From assembly GCA_947846985.1 (NCBI GenBank), contig CANTUZ010000001.1:2170001-2234000 (forward strand): a stretch of DNA of 64,000 nucleotides. Direction: 5' to 3'. Below the pieces are notes generated by a model. The model made no database searches, was not told the DNA's origin, and was given only the letters and a program-made list of their open reading frames with translations. The position numbers and the translations under genes were made by a program. Shown one piece after another: positions 22,552 to 33,900 of the stretch (position 1 is its first letter; each line of letters begins with the position of its first letter). The stretch comes from Fratercula arctica. Lineage: Eukaryota; Chordata; Aves; Charadriiformes; Alcidae.

Positions 22552-22991
22552 TCACCAGTGCCGAGTACAGAGGCACCATCACTTCCCTGCTCCTGCTGGC
22601 CACGCTATTCCTGATACAAGCCAGAATGCTGTTGGCCTTCTTGGCCACCTGGGCACACTGCTGGCTCATGTTAAGCTGGTTGTCCACCAGCACCTCCAGG
22701 TCCTTTTCTGCTGGGCAGCTTTCCAGCCACTCTTCCCCAAGTCTGTAGCGTTGCTTGGGGTTGTTGTGACCAAAATGCAGGACCCGGCACTTGGCCTTAT
22801 TAAACCTCATACAGTTGGCCTTGGCCCATCGATCCAGCCTGTCCAGGTCCCTCTGTAGAGCCTTCCTACCCTCAAGCAGATCAACACTCCCACCTAGTTT
22901 GGTGTTGTCTGGGAACTTACTAAGAGTGCACTCAATCCCCTTATCCAGATCATTGATAAAGATATTAAACAAAACTGGCCCCAAAACTGAG
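22552..22991 (-). mobile_element. Internal CR1 RT fragment, inverted near-copy
   Basis: 440 bp on the minus strand that align without gaps, by eye, to 20543-20982 of the large plus-strand CR1 with about nine mismatches. The minus frame reads [20 protein letters not shown], the same altered FPDN box (22904-22915), then [19 protein letters not shown]. It lacks the CR1 3' UTR and octamer tail and stops abruptly on both sides, which ordinary CR1 insertion does not produce. It may be a templated duplication from the neighbouring CR1, or an internal scrap of another copy of the same subfamily. Confidence 0.93.
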
Positions 22992-24621
22992 AGATGGATT
23001 GTAGCTGTCGTTTAACTCTTTCTCAGATGGGCTCTTCCCAAGGATTATATGATTACATTGACAAATTTAATTGTATAATCTTTCGGGGGGGGAGGGAAGG
23101 AAATAAGCAGAGTTTATTGGTCCTACTTCGGAAACGCGGGGTAATGTACGGTTAAATGGCTGGCTGTTGGCGGGCCCACTCCGCTCCCCGTCGTTGCACT
23201 GCTGGTCTTACAAAATCCTAGTACTGTTTCCCATTTATAAAGTGTGAGTTCAGATCAGTGTTTCTGAAAAAGTGGAATTTTAAGACCCCAGAAAAACTCC
23301 AAACCTCTCTTGTTTGGTCTTAGCAAGAAGCCTTTTCGTATGAAGCAAGCTGGTGACTTCTCTTTGAATTGCCTGGGTCTTTGGAGTGGTAAATTAAGAC
23401 TTAATGTGGCATCTGCTACCTATTAACATTTTTCCCATACCAACAGAAACGCGATCGCGTGTGATAGCATTGAATTAGTCCAAAGATTTTTCTGAGAAAT
23501 CATGATTTTTTAAGAAAAGAGCCCTGCTGGAGTCCCTAAAATGTAGCGGGCTGCTCTGTGGCTTTGTTTCAAGAAAACTTGCATTTCTGATCTGTATTTA
23601 TCCTAAACAAGCACAGGGTGAAGTCTGGTTTGGTTTTTCGCTTTGGAGAGAGCAGTCAGGAGGTTGAGCTGTGCTCTTCGCCGCCTGCCAACGTTTGCAA
23701 GCCGTCAGCCCTTCTCGATAGCGACGGTCACGTGCATCAAAGATGGAGCTGTAAGACACTGATGTCTTACATGAATGGGAATAATCTCACAGATGGGGGA
23801 AGGCTGGAAGTGAGATAAAAATTGCGGTATTAATTTTTTTTTCTTAATTCTGAAGGACGACGGAACTTCATTATCCAATATGCTTAAAATTGAACGACCT
23901 AATGAAATTTCACACCCACTAAATTTAATCATGGATTACTCATGTGGGATTTGAATCAGATAAAAAGGATGCCTCAGATATTTGGTAGCACTTGCATAAG
24001 GTAATAAAAAATCTGCAGCGTTCTTTGTCCTTTTCAGCGAATGTGAATTGCTTGACCTACTTTTATTTCTTTACTTTTTTTTCCCTTTTTTTTTTGGCAT
24101 TCATGGACCTGACCCCGACTTCCTCCTGGGCGTCAATGAACAGTCAGTGCCATCCTCGCATACAAGCAGAGGGAGTCTCAGGAGTGCTCCCTCCTGCATG
24201 TTGTTGATGCACGGTGGAATATTGCTTTTGCTGCAGTAGTTTGAGGTTGCGAAAAGAAAGAAATATTTTAGCTTGTGTATAAAAAGGCCTTGCTGATAAG
24301 AGGATGTCATTGGGAGCAGGTGATGGGTGGTGGCGGGACTAAGGTTCTGCTCAGGGCTTTGTTTGCAACTGTGGAATGATCTTTTGCAGATCGCTTTACC
24401 CCTCCAAACCTTCGGTGTGTGGACTTAAATGATGTTTGACTCGCAGGGATGTTCTGAGCCCCTGAGAACTGACGGTGCCTTTAGCAACCTTGAGACAACA
24501 CACACTCTGCTCCCAAACCGGGGTTTTCTCACATTCACTGCCTTTCTGGATGAGTAGCCGTTTGTTGTTACTGTTGTAAGTCTTGGTTATGGTAGAAACC
24601 AAAGCTTCTTACAGCCACCTG
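22992..24621. other. Unique intron sequence
   Basis: AT-rich single-copy sequence with T-runs near 24066-24096. No repeat or exon recognised. The paired frames around 23992-24310 lie over the T-rich tract and look like chance. Confidence 0.45.
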
Positions 24622-25290
24622 CATATGAACCAGCAGTGTTCTCAGGTGGCCAAGAAGGCCACCGGCATCTTGGCTTATATCAGCAATAGTGTGGTCAGCA
24701 GGACTGGGTCAGAGATCATCCCCGTGTACTCAGCACTGGTGAGGCCCCACCTCGAGTGCTGTGTCCAGTTTTGGGCCCCTCATCACAAAAAAGCCATTGA
24801 GGGGCTGGAGCGTGTCCAGAGAAGGGCAACGGAGCTGGTGAGGGGTCTGGAGCACAAGTCTTGTGAGGAGCGGCTGAGGGAGCTGGGGGTGTTCAGCCTG
24901 GAGAAAAGGAGGCTGAGGGGAGACCTTCTCGCTCTCTACAGCTCCCTGAAAGGAGGATGTAGCCAGGGGGGGTCGGTCTCTTCTCCCAAGGAACAGGCCA
25001 TAGGACAAGAGAAAACGGCCTCAAGTTGTGCCAGGGGAGGTTTAGGATGGATATTAGGAAAAATTTCTTCCCTGAAAGGGTTGTCAAGCATTGGAAGAGG
25101 CTGCCCAGGGCAGTGGTGGAGTCGCCATCCCTGGAGGGATTTAAAAGCCAGGCAGACGTGGTGCTGAGGGACGTGGGTTAGTGGTGGTTTTGTCAGTGTT
25201 GGGTTGATGGTTGGACTCAATAATCTGAAAGGTCCCTTCCCACCTGGACAATTCTATGATTCTGTGATGCAGTGATTCTGTGATTCTGTA
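24622..25290 (+). mobile_element. CR1 LINE 3' part with long octamer tail
   Basis: Starts near [19 protein letters not shown], in the same coding region as the large element, and runs in one frame through [20 protein letters not shown] and [17 protein letters not shown] to beyond [14 protein letters not shown] (24625-25167). It then has a short 3' UTR. The tail (25251-25290) contains several ATTCTRTG-like units with one disturbed unit (ATGCAGTG). It is the nearest relative in the window of the minus-strand copy at 598-1068. Confidence 0.94.
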
Positions 25291-25607
25291 TTCACCAGCA
25301 GAGCAAGAGTTGGGAGACAGGAGGAGAAAAGCACAAAGGCTGCACTTGAATTACTTGGGGATCTACTTTTTGCTTCCATCAATGATCAAACACAGCATGT
25401 GCTGGTTTGACAGGCAAGTTTCTAATCAATAGGCATTGGGTTCTCATGATCGAGTGCACATTAATGATCTCGGACTCTGTCATTGACAGCTTTTAAGTAG
25501 TTAGTGGATCAAATCTAGTTAGCAGTGATGATGGTTACAAGAAGAGGTAAAATGAACACATCTTTGGGGTGAATCTCTTCTGCTCTTCCCCCTTCTGATT
25601 AGGGGAC
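25291..25607. other. Unique intron sequence
   Basis: 317 bases between two plus-strand CR1 copies. Nothing recognised. Confidence 0.45.
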
Positions 25608-26040
25608 CAGATTAGGGGACTAGAACACCTCTCTTATGAAGAAAGGCTGAGGGACTTGAGTCTTTTAGTCTGGAAAAGAGAAGACTGGGGGGGGGGGGAT
25701 CTCAGCAATGCTTATAAATACTGAAAGGGCGCGTGTCAGGAGGATGGGGCCAGGCTCTTTTCAGTGGTGCCCTGTGACAGGACAAGAGATAACGGGCACA
25801 AACTTGAGCATAGGAAGTTCCACCTAAACATGAGGAGGAACTTCTTTCCTGTGAGGGTGGCAGAGCCCTGGCACAGGCTGCCCAGAGAGGTGGTGGAGTC
25901 TCCATCTCTGGAGACATTCCAAACCCGCCTGGAGGTGTTCCTGTGCCACCTGCTCTGGGTGACCCTGCTCTGGCACAGGGGGGTTGGACTGGATGATCTC
26001 CAGAGGTCCCTTCCAACCCCTACCATTCTGTGATTCTGTG
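25608..26040 (+). mobile_element. CR1 LINE 3' part, GAGCAGGGTCACC subfamily
   Basis: Begins near GGGGACTAGAACACCTCTC, with GAAAGGCTGAGGGACTTGAG (ERLRDL-like) and a G12 run at 25687-25698 that replaces part of the coding frame. It then encodes [20 protein letters not shown] and [20 protein letters not shown], and ends ACCATTCTGTGATTCTGTG. The subfamily is the same as at 14.5, 43.2, 50.0 and 58.6 kb. Confidence 0.93.
25687..25698. repeat. G12 homopolymer inside CR1
   Basis: A run of twelve G replaces the expected mixed purine segment. It may be a replication-slippage expansion and a site prone to sequencing error. Confidence 0.85.
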
Positions 26041-26466
26041 ACACTGCTACTGCAGCAGATCCTACCCCTGCAGGGGCTAACCTGATGGAGAGGATTGGCA
26101 GAGGATTCTGGAAAGAGCAATTCTCATGTGTATTTGATGGGATTTAGGGACTTGGGCATGTTCATCAACATCTCCTTGTTCCAGACAGCACCTGAGCGTG
26201 GAGCAAAACCATAATCCTTGCCCCAGAGCCTGATAAAGGTGGGTGATGGAGTGTGATGGCAGCCCGAAGTAACTTTTTGGAGGTCGAAGGAGTGTTTTGA
26301 AGAGATGTTGGATATTTAGGAGGAATTCTAGCTATTCTTAGTGGGACAGAGAGAGCACACAGCGGTGCTTCTTTTGAAATGCCCTGAGTGAGCAGCACAA
26401 ACAAGACTGGCATGCTGGGGGAACCAAGGAGGAGTTGGTGCCTCACTATGGGATATGGGTGGCTAA
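26041..26466. other. Unique intron sequence
   Basis: Non-CR1 sequence leading into an old repeat. Its later part may already be a decayed portion of that repeat, but I cannot align it. Confidence 0.35.
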
Positions 26467-26970
26467 GGGAGGATTGGGTGATGGAGAACCTTAAAATAAG
26501 CACAAATTCCTTACTCTTGGGTAGAGGAAAGGGAACCAGTCAAGTTGAGCAAAGGAGAAATGTTCTAGCGGTACACTGAATAGACAGTGGTGGAACAACG
26601 ATGCTTTTGTCAAGGTGGGAAGAAAAACTATTGCAACAGTTGAGATGTGAGACGATATGGCTGCCTAGATGGATGGGGAAGGCTGTGCTTTAAGGATGCT
26701 ATGCACCAAGAATTTTGAAGACTTCTACCTTGTTCCATGTAGGAGCTCAGACGTGTTGCAATTGAAGACAGTGATTAAGTTGTAAGTGCGAGTGACAGGG
26801 AAGATGCTGGGCACAGTCAATGCAGAAGTAACAAGAAGAACTTGTGGAGGAAGCTCACATGCTTCTGCTCTTTTGAGAGCTTCAGCTGATGGGTAGGCAT
26901 CCTTGACATCCATGAAGAGATGTCAAGCTGAAACGTTATTTGGACAGGAGGAGTCAGGTCTACAGGAGGC
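26467..26970 (+). repeat. Ancient amniote-type interspersed repeat fragment
   Basis: Segments such as GGAGAACCTTAAAATAAGC, CTATTGCAACAGTTGAGATG, TGGATGGGGAAGGCTGTGC, GCGAGTGACAGGGAAGATG, TTGACATCCATGAAGAGATG and GGACAGGAGGAGTCAGGTC occur in the order that I recall from an old repeat spread through reptile and mammal genomes. A second fragment in this window (32041-32383 plus 33247-33567) shows the same order. I cannot name the family safely, and it has no coding capacity that I can see. Confidence 0.55.
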
Positions 26971-27911
26971 ACCACTTGAGTTTTCTGTACGGGAGTTTAG
27001 AGCTTTAAATTCCCTTTCAGGAGCAGTTGAAGCTGGAGAAGGCAGCCGTCTTTCATTTTTTGACAGACGAGGAGCCTTGCTGTCCACAGTACAACAAAGT
27101 CGGTAGATGGGCATCTCAAGATGGAGAGAGAAATAGCCTTTGTTGTCAGATCTTTTCTGCTTTTGGCAGAACAATTATTTCAAAGCTGGCATGCTCTCTG
27201 CCTGGTGTCCACTGGGTGCCTTTCATCTTCAAAAAGAAAAAGAAAAAGAAGAAGCTTCTGCCTTGCACGCAGACATAGAAAAGGATCCATCAGCAAACTG
27301 AACAGCAGCTTCAAATGTTTCATCAAGGAATACGAAATCTCATCACAGCTGGATTACCCACAAGCTTCAAAGTTCTTTAAGGTCAAAAAGTAGTTAAATT
27401 GTATAGAACAGCGTGAAACAAGGGCACGGGGGCTTCCTCTGGAGGCACAGAGGAGCTGCTTGTTTTGAGTGCTGTCTTCAACACTTGGCCTATTACATTT
27501 TTGTTCTTATAATCCCTTCCTCCTAGTGTTTTCTAGGTTTGTAGGGTTTTTTTTTTTGCCAGTCTTTTCACGCTGCCTGAATTAACGGAAGGGAATTTTC
27601 TGTCAAGTAGAAGCGAAGGTGCTGTTCAATTATAAAAGGCGTTCTTTAGTATTTGCAAACACTTTGATCTACCTTCATGGTGATAGGAGCTTTTACCGCT
27701 ATTATCTCTCTTGCTGCAGGACAATGTCGTGTTTTTGTTAAAAAAAGCTGTAATTTTTGTTGACTTCTCTGTGTGTACATCTGGAAATGGTGGCTATGGT
27801 AGGCAGGAAGGCCTTCTGTCTGTGTTTATCCCGGGATGTGCATCTCCTGCCACAGCAGACTGCTATTAGGTGACCTCCATCACACTATCATGGAGGATCT
27901 GGAGTGACCAT
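26971..27911. other. Unique intron sequence with A-rich tract
   Basis: Contains the A-rich tract at 27231-27254. The overlapping plus-strand frames at 27027-27393 run through this tract and show no family features. Confidence 0.45.
27231..27254. repeat. AAAAAG-type simple repeat
   Basis: Four A4-5G units followed by GAAGAAG. A simple purine tract not attached to a recognised retrotransposon. Confidence 0.85.
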
Positions 27912-28036
27912 GAGGCCAGGTTGGACAGGGCTTTGAGCAACCTGGTCTAGTGGGAGGTGTCCCTGTCCATGGCAGAGGTTGGAACTGGACGGTCTTCAAG
28001 GTCCCTTCCAACCCAAACCATTCTGTGATTCTATGG
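27912..28036 (+). mobile_element. CR1 3' end, about 125 bp
   Basis: GAGGCCAGGTTGGACAGGGC, GAGCAACCTGGTCTAGTGGG, GGAGGTGTCCCTGTCCATGG and a final ATTCTGTGATTCTATGG. A non-coding plus-strand tail. Confidence 0.92.
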
Positions 28037-30825
28037 ACCAAATGCGATGTGTTCGGTTCCGTTCACTGCTACCAATGACAACGAATTTCCTCTGTTGCCA
28101 GTTTCTTGGGGAAAAAAAATCAGTAGTTTAAATCAGATCAGCACCTGCCACAGCTTTTACAGTCTGCACAAAAAATACTTGTAAGGCCAAAGAGTAAAGG
28201 CAGTGATGGATCACGGGCAGCAGCTGAGGCTCACTCAAGGAGTTGTTATTGCTGCCAGATACAGGGGAGATTTTTCCTCCTTTTTCGGTCTCCTGCTAAC
28301 ACCTCCACCTGCTTCACCTGCAAAGGAGTTCATGCCTGTTCTTGGGAAACACGATTGCCTGTCTTCGCATGTCACGCACTGCAGTTTTATAGAGCAAGTT
28401 TATCCTTTAATATAAATAAAATTACAAGTCTGTGTCTGCCTGGATGGAATTTATTGTTTGAACATGTGGTGTGCAAAGTGTCCTGTGTTAACGCCCAGTC
28501 GGAGCTGCTGATCTGAGGAGCAGTGAGTTGGGAAACGACAGAGACGAGATGGTGGGTGTCCAGGGCTGTTAGGAACATCTCTTAATAGTCTTCTGTGTTG
28601 GTTCTTATCCCTCAACATCATAACTCTACTCATTTTGGGTTTCTCCAAAAATTGTCCTTTAGAAGGAGCTTGAAAACTGTCCTGAGAGCTCAAACCGGTG
28701 TGGAAAATTCAAATTAGGGTATAGGAGAAATGACATGGAGCCTTAGAAACTGGAGTGAGCAGTGGAAGGAGGAACACCAGGAGCTACAGAAGAGGAGAGC
28801 GCCTGGTCTGCTGGAGGGGGATGGAGAAACCAGCAGCGACACTTTGAATGGGTGTTTTGAAATATGCTTTGCGTTAATTTTATCCAGAAGCATTTGACAT
28901 GAATTTAGATTTGAAATCTGCGTTTGCTCATTACTGAGCGACTGATGAATGCCAAATCAGTTCATTACTTTTGGAGTGGTTTTTTATCTTGTCCCATTAA
29001 CTGGGGTTGTTTGGATCCTGTTCATTCATAGTTGCCTTTTTGGGATATAATTGGACTTAGGCAAGTAAGATACTAAATGGAGTGTTGATAATGAGAAGTA
29101 TTGTTCATCTTTCCAAAGATAGTTTAAGATTATTTTTTTTCCCCTTTTCTCTCGCTCATGGTGTGCTGAAGGCTGTTCGGCAGTGGCTGTTCGAGGCTCT
29201 GTGCATTCAGATGTATTTCATCACTGTCAGTATGTGTGTACTGACCGTACCCTCGCTGCTGGAGCACATGATCTGTAGGAATTCGCCTGCGGAGCTGAAG
29301 TTTTTCTCTCTCGATTCCTGAAGGCTGATACGACGGCTCAGCGAGCGCTGGGTGGAAGAATAACGAAATGACCTTAATACCTTTGAAAAGTTAACTACCG
29401 TGTTTAACTCAATAACATGGAAAGGAAATTGGTTTCCCTTCCTAAAAATGTCTCCTCTCCTCCTGAAGGAATGGATGAGGTCTCCATTTATCATGGCAGC
29501 TGAGATCAACAGGAAAATGTTACTGAGTTCCTGCGGCGCTTTTAATAGAATAAGGAGGCAATGCCCTTTAGCTGTTCCTTACCCAAACAAAATGTTTGGT
29601 GAGCCTTGATAATCTATCCTGGCAGGACCAGAGCCACCTAGCAGCAGGAAATGTCACCGTAGCCAGCTGCTAAAAAAAATTATAATTGTATCATTTGCAT
29701 TCCCATGGGAGAATTCAGGAAGTGAAGCTGTACTGGAAATTAAGAAAACTGATGGAGAATCAAGACTTTGCTTAGGGTTTTTAAGACGATGAAAATTTCC
29801 CTGTGAAAAAAGAAAACATGTATTTCCCCTCTCAAAAGTGCAGAGTTCATAAGAACGGGCCATGACAAGGCTATGTCAGTGGAGTTACAAAATGTTTAAA
29901 GAATCCCCAAAACCTTCCTTCCTGCAAAATCTTACATGGAATGGAATATGGTAAGAAATGGTCGGAAGGAAACGGCAAGAGATGTCTCGCACCTTCGTAA
30001 AGGGCTCTTCCTGTGAATGGTTTTTGTGCTGCTCATCACCGTCAGCAGATTTTAGAGCTTTGCCCATTGCCTTTTATACAGCAGAAATTCCAGTTTGAAC
30101 CTGATACCTCTCAAGTTGCCAGAGTAAATATCTATATAACCATTGTACAACTGGATACCTGCTGAATGTGACAGTATCGGCGTGTATTTTTTTTCTCTGG
30201 CGCACAGAGTTGAACCTCTGACTTTGTGAGATTTCAGTGTTTTCCCACATCTAAATCGATTTTTAACACCACCAGGCCTTGTGCTCCGACATTGTGTCTT
30301 TGTACTAAATAGCCTACTCCCACATCCAGTCATTTTAAAACACAGGAGCTCGGCCCAAGCGGTCCTTGAGGGCTCTCTGTCTTTACACAGAGCTATTTGA
30401 TTCCTGTCTCTGTTTGAAAGTGTTTGAGGGCTTTCAAGATAAAATACAGTTGTCTCCTTTTCATTCCTCTGTGGTAGTCATAGTAAATGCCTTTGTTTCC
30501 AGGTGTAGCTGAAGCACTACAATTCCATTTGAAAATCCCATTAATCTCATGCACCCAATGATAACGTTAAAAAAAAAAGTACAATATATGGTTCCTCTTC
30601 CACAGGCCTCCTATTATTCAGTGTACACCTACGGCGCTGTCAGAGCAGGACTTCATGAGTACTTCAGAGAGAAATCGAGTAAAATTTCCCAGGCTTAAGC
30701 TTTCCGGGATGCACCTTTTTGTACTCCTCCTAAATCATCTCCTGCCTCCTACTCTTGCACTCACTTTTGGCAGGAAGATGGGACTGCTGACATGGATTTT
30801 AGTCTTCATCCCTCATCTCCAGGCA
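28037..30825. other. Unique intron sequence
   Basis: A repeat-poor 2.8-kb stretch, AT-leaning, with no exon or known RNA recognised. The frames of 60-100 aa are unremarkable. Confidence 0.45.
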
Positions 30826-30993
30826 TAGAATCACAGAATGTTTTGGGCTGGAAGGGACCTTCAAAGACCATCTAATCCAACCCTCATGGAGGGGTTGGGA
30901 AGGGACATCTTCCACTGCATCAGGTTGCTCCAAGCCCTGTCCAACCTGACCTTGAACACTTCCAAGGATGGGGCATCCACAACTTCTCTGGGC
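30826..30993 (-). mobile_element. CR1 3' end, about 170 bp
   Basis: TAGAATCACAGAATGTTTTG, GGCTGGAAGGGACC, GACATCTTCCACTGCATCAG and CCTTGAACACTTCCAAGGATG are in CR1 order. It stops at CAACTTCTCTGGGCAA. A non-coding minus-strand tail with moderate divergence. Confidence 0.9.
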
Positions 30994-32040
30994 AAGACAA
31001 GGAGTGCTCACTTGTCATCTCCCTGTTTTCTTTCTCACCCCAGCATGTGGATGTTGGAGATGTGGAGAAGCCACGTAACTCGATATTTAGGTGAATTCAC
31101 CAGGTGCATTGACGGTGCCAGCTGAGGAGGTGTTACATGACCTCAAACCTGAGCCAAAGTTTTAATCCCGTGTGTTGGCACACGTGGGCTCAGATCAGGC
31201 GGGTTAAAAGAAAGAGAGGCTCTTCAGCAGAAACGATTCGGAAGTCAACTAAGGTTGGTTCTCCATCCAAAATAGCCTAGTATTTCTCTCCAAATTCTTC
31301 CCATTGCACAAATAGGAGGAGCTGGATGCCACCATATTCCACAAATTTTCACCCATTGGAAATTCAGTTGAAGGGTCATGGGGAAAATTTGAACTTCAGC
31401 AAGAACAGATTTGAATTGTGAATAAATTTAACTGTTAGACTTTGCTATCCTTGCACCATATGGTCTCATTACCCTTTTCTTTTTCCAGATAAGCTGATGT
31501 TCACCATCCTGTGGGGGTTTAACTTTCTTTGTCTTCAGCTTGAACCCTTTCTTAACTATATTAATCTCATCTTTCCATCAGAATAGATTTTTAGGTATTG
31601 TTAAGCATATTTTGCACAGGTTGGAAGACTTAGCGAGCTGCCAGCTCTCTCTTGTTACTCTTTAGATTTGTAATTCCCCAAAGATAAAGGAGTATTAGGA
31701 GCAGTCCCCAGTTTTCTCTCGAAAGTAATTTCTGATTTCCATATTAATCAAAAATAGCTTTACCTTTGTACTGCCCTAATCCTAGTAACAACACGGAAAG
31801 AAGATTACATTCTGTCGATGTCAGAAAAGCAATTAAAATTTGCACACAAGAATTGAGGGCGGGGGGGGGGAATATCACCTCTTTATTTTGTGAGCTGAAC
31901 AGGGAAATACCCTGACCTCGAATTATTTGTTTCTTATTGGTGCCTTTCCTTTTGAAGTGTGTGATAGAAAAGTCTTTAATATTCAAAGATTAAAATACTG
32001 GCATTTCAGTAGAATGAGAGGGTTAGATGTGATGAGAAGA
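30994..32040. other. Unique intron sequence
   Basis: Single-copy sequence with a G10-plus run near 31859-31870. The last 60-100 bases may belong to the old repeat that follows. No exon recognised. Confidence 0.4.
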
Positions 32041-32383
32041 GACATTTTAAGGAGGGTGAGGATTGGCTGCGAAGAGCCTTGAATTTGCAGTTGCAGAGGT
32101 AAGTGGCTATTAATAGCTCTGTCTGCAGAGATGAGTATATTCGTTGGTCTTGATGATGAGCTGAGAAAATGAACTTTGCAGCGGCAGAGCGAATGCGTGT
32201 TGGAAGGGTGAGACTGCGGCTGTCAGCCTAGAGAACAAGGGGCCGCCGTAGTGAAGATGGCAGATGAGGCACGTGGCTACGTAGCTGGATGGCAAAGGCT
32301 GTGGTTTAGAGGTGTCAAACAGCAAGAACTGGGAAATTTGGGCTATAGTCTGGAGAAGCTGACGACAGAAAGCTGTGTGGAGT
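32041..32383 (+). repeat. Ancient interspersed repeat, left part (split by CR1)
   Basis: Shows GAAGAGCCTTGAATTTGC, TTTGCAGCGGCAGAGCGAATG, GAGACTGCGGCTGTCAGCC, GTGAAGATGGCAGATGAGG and GGATGGCAAAGGCTGTGG in the same order as the fragment at 26467-26970. The continuation appears after the CR1 copy, at 33247. Confidence 0.55.
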
Positions 32384-33246
32384 GGTTGACAGGCTGGAGG
32401 GAAGGGATGCCATCCAGAGGGACCTGGACAGGCTAGAGAGGTGGGCTCGTGTGAATCTCATGGAGTTCAACCAGACCAAGTGCAAGGTCCTGCACCTGGG
32501 TCACGGCAATCCCAGGCACGAATCCAGGCTGGGTGGAGAATGGATTGAGAGCAGCCCTGAGGTGAAGGACTTGGGGGTGTTGGTGGATGAGAAGCTCAAC
32601 AGGAGCCGGCAATGTGCGCTGGCAGCCCAGAAACCCCCCCACAGCCTGGGCTGCATCCCCAGCAGCGTGGGCAGCAGGGCGAGGGGGGGGATTCTGCCCC
32701 TCTGCTCCGCTCGGGGGAGACCCCCCTGCAGTGCTGCCTCCAGCTCTGGGGCCTCAGCACAGGAGAGACACGGAGCTGTTGGAGCGGGGCCAGAGGAGGC
32801 CCCGGAGATGCTGGGAGGGCTGGAGCCCCTCTGCTGTGAGGACAGGCTGAGAGAGTTGGGGGGGTTCAGCCTGCAGAAGAGAAGACTCTAGGGAGACCTT
32901 GGAGCCCCTTCCAGTCCCTCAAGGGTCTCCAGAAAAGCTGGGGAGGGACTCTGGATGAGGGAGGGGAGGCACAGGACGAGGGGGAAGGGTTTTCCACTGC
33001 AAGAGGGGAGACTGGAGCTGAGATCTGAGGCAGAAATTCTTGGCTGTGAGGGTGGTGAGCCCCTGGCGCAGGTTGCCCAGAGAAGCTGTGGCTGCCCCAT
33101 CCCTGGAGGTGTTCAAGGCCAGGTTGGACGGGGCTTGGAGCAACCTGGTCTGGTGGGAGGTGTCCCTGCCCAGGGCAGGGGGTTGGAACTGGATGATCTT
33201 TAAAGGTCCCTTCCAGGTCTAACCATTCTGTGATTCTGTGATTCTA
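32384..33246 (+). mobile_element. CR1 LINE, 860 bp, GC-rich subfamily
   Basis: A long open frame (32382-32891) reads REGRDAIQRDLDRLERWARV, then NQTKCKVLHLGHGNPRHESR and [20 protein letters not shown], the RT C-terminal region. A GC-rich, partly frameshifted segment follows, then VVSPWRRLPREAVAAPSLEVF, the CCCTGCCCAGGGCAGGG marker and the tail ATTCTGTGATTCTGTGATTC. It is inserted in an older interspersed repeat. Confidence 0.94.
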
Positions 33247-33567
33247 AGCGAGATCTGTCCTACGTGAGGAGGATATATGGATCGTGGTTGTCTGCAGAGT
33301 AACTGGAAAAAACGTGGTGGGAATGGCTCTTGTGGAGGTGAGCTGGAGCTATGTTTGGCTTTGTGACCTGATCATCTATCAGGTGTCAGCCATTTGGGTA
33401 TATTCAGGGTATTCTGTGGACAAGTCATAGGCTGGGAAGGTAGGTGTGATTTGCACAGAGGTGATATATACATTTGCAGTTTTAGATTAGGTTGTACAAG
33501 ATAAAGGTTTAAAAGTTGAGAAGAAGAGGAAGCAATGATGGAGTCTGTGGAAGCCCTGTGGAAGCTC
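33247..33567 (+). repeat. Ancient interspersed repeat, right part
   Basis: Continues the element begun at 32041. GGATCGTGGTTGTCTGCAGAG, GGAGGTGAGCTGGAGC, a segment matching the 'sagging' GATATATACATTTGCAG position and GAAGAAGAGGAAGCAATGATG, then GAAGCCCTGTGGAAGC, follow the order I expect for this repeat. Divergence is high, so the ends are approximate. Confidence 0.5.
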
Positions 33568-33836
33568 TAAGTTTGGAAGTGGCAAAGGAATATAACTAAA
33601 TACTGCTGTGGTATGGACTCTGTGTGTATGAGCTGTATCTTCTGTTGCCCTTGATCTTTGAGAAGAGCGAAGTTTCCTGTAGGTGTTCTCATAAACATCT
33701 TTTATTCTCCAGTTTTTCAGGTTACTGGAGAGTATACACTAAACTTACCCCGTATCTCATGTAGTACGTGACATGGCAAAGCGCTGCAGATATCATTTTA
33801 TAATTACCGAACCCTTTGAATTGAACCTAATTTGCA
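33568..33836. other. Unique intron sequence
   Basis: Short AT-rich spacer with nothing recognised. Confidence 0.4.
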
Positions 33837-33900
33837 GTTGGACTAGATGATTGTTGTAGGTCTCTTCCAGCTGAACTATTCTATTCTGTTCTGTTCTGTT
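33837..33900 (+). mobile_element. CR1 3' end with pentamer-type tail
   Basis: AGTTGGACTAGATGATTGTTG, GTCTCTTCCAGCTGAACTATT, then a tail built from TTCTATTCTGTTCTGTTCTG. The tail repeats a five-base unit in place of the usual octamer, a variant seen in some older CR1 groups. Confidence 0.8.

Noticed and set aside
25251..25290. Spaced direct repeats resembling a CRISPR array
   Set aside because: The units are the contiguous CR1 octamer tail. There are no spacers and the genome is that of a vertebrate.
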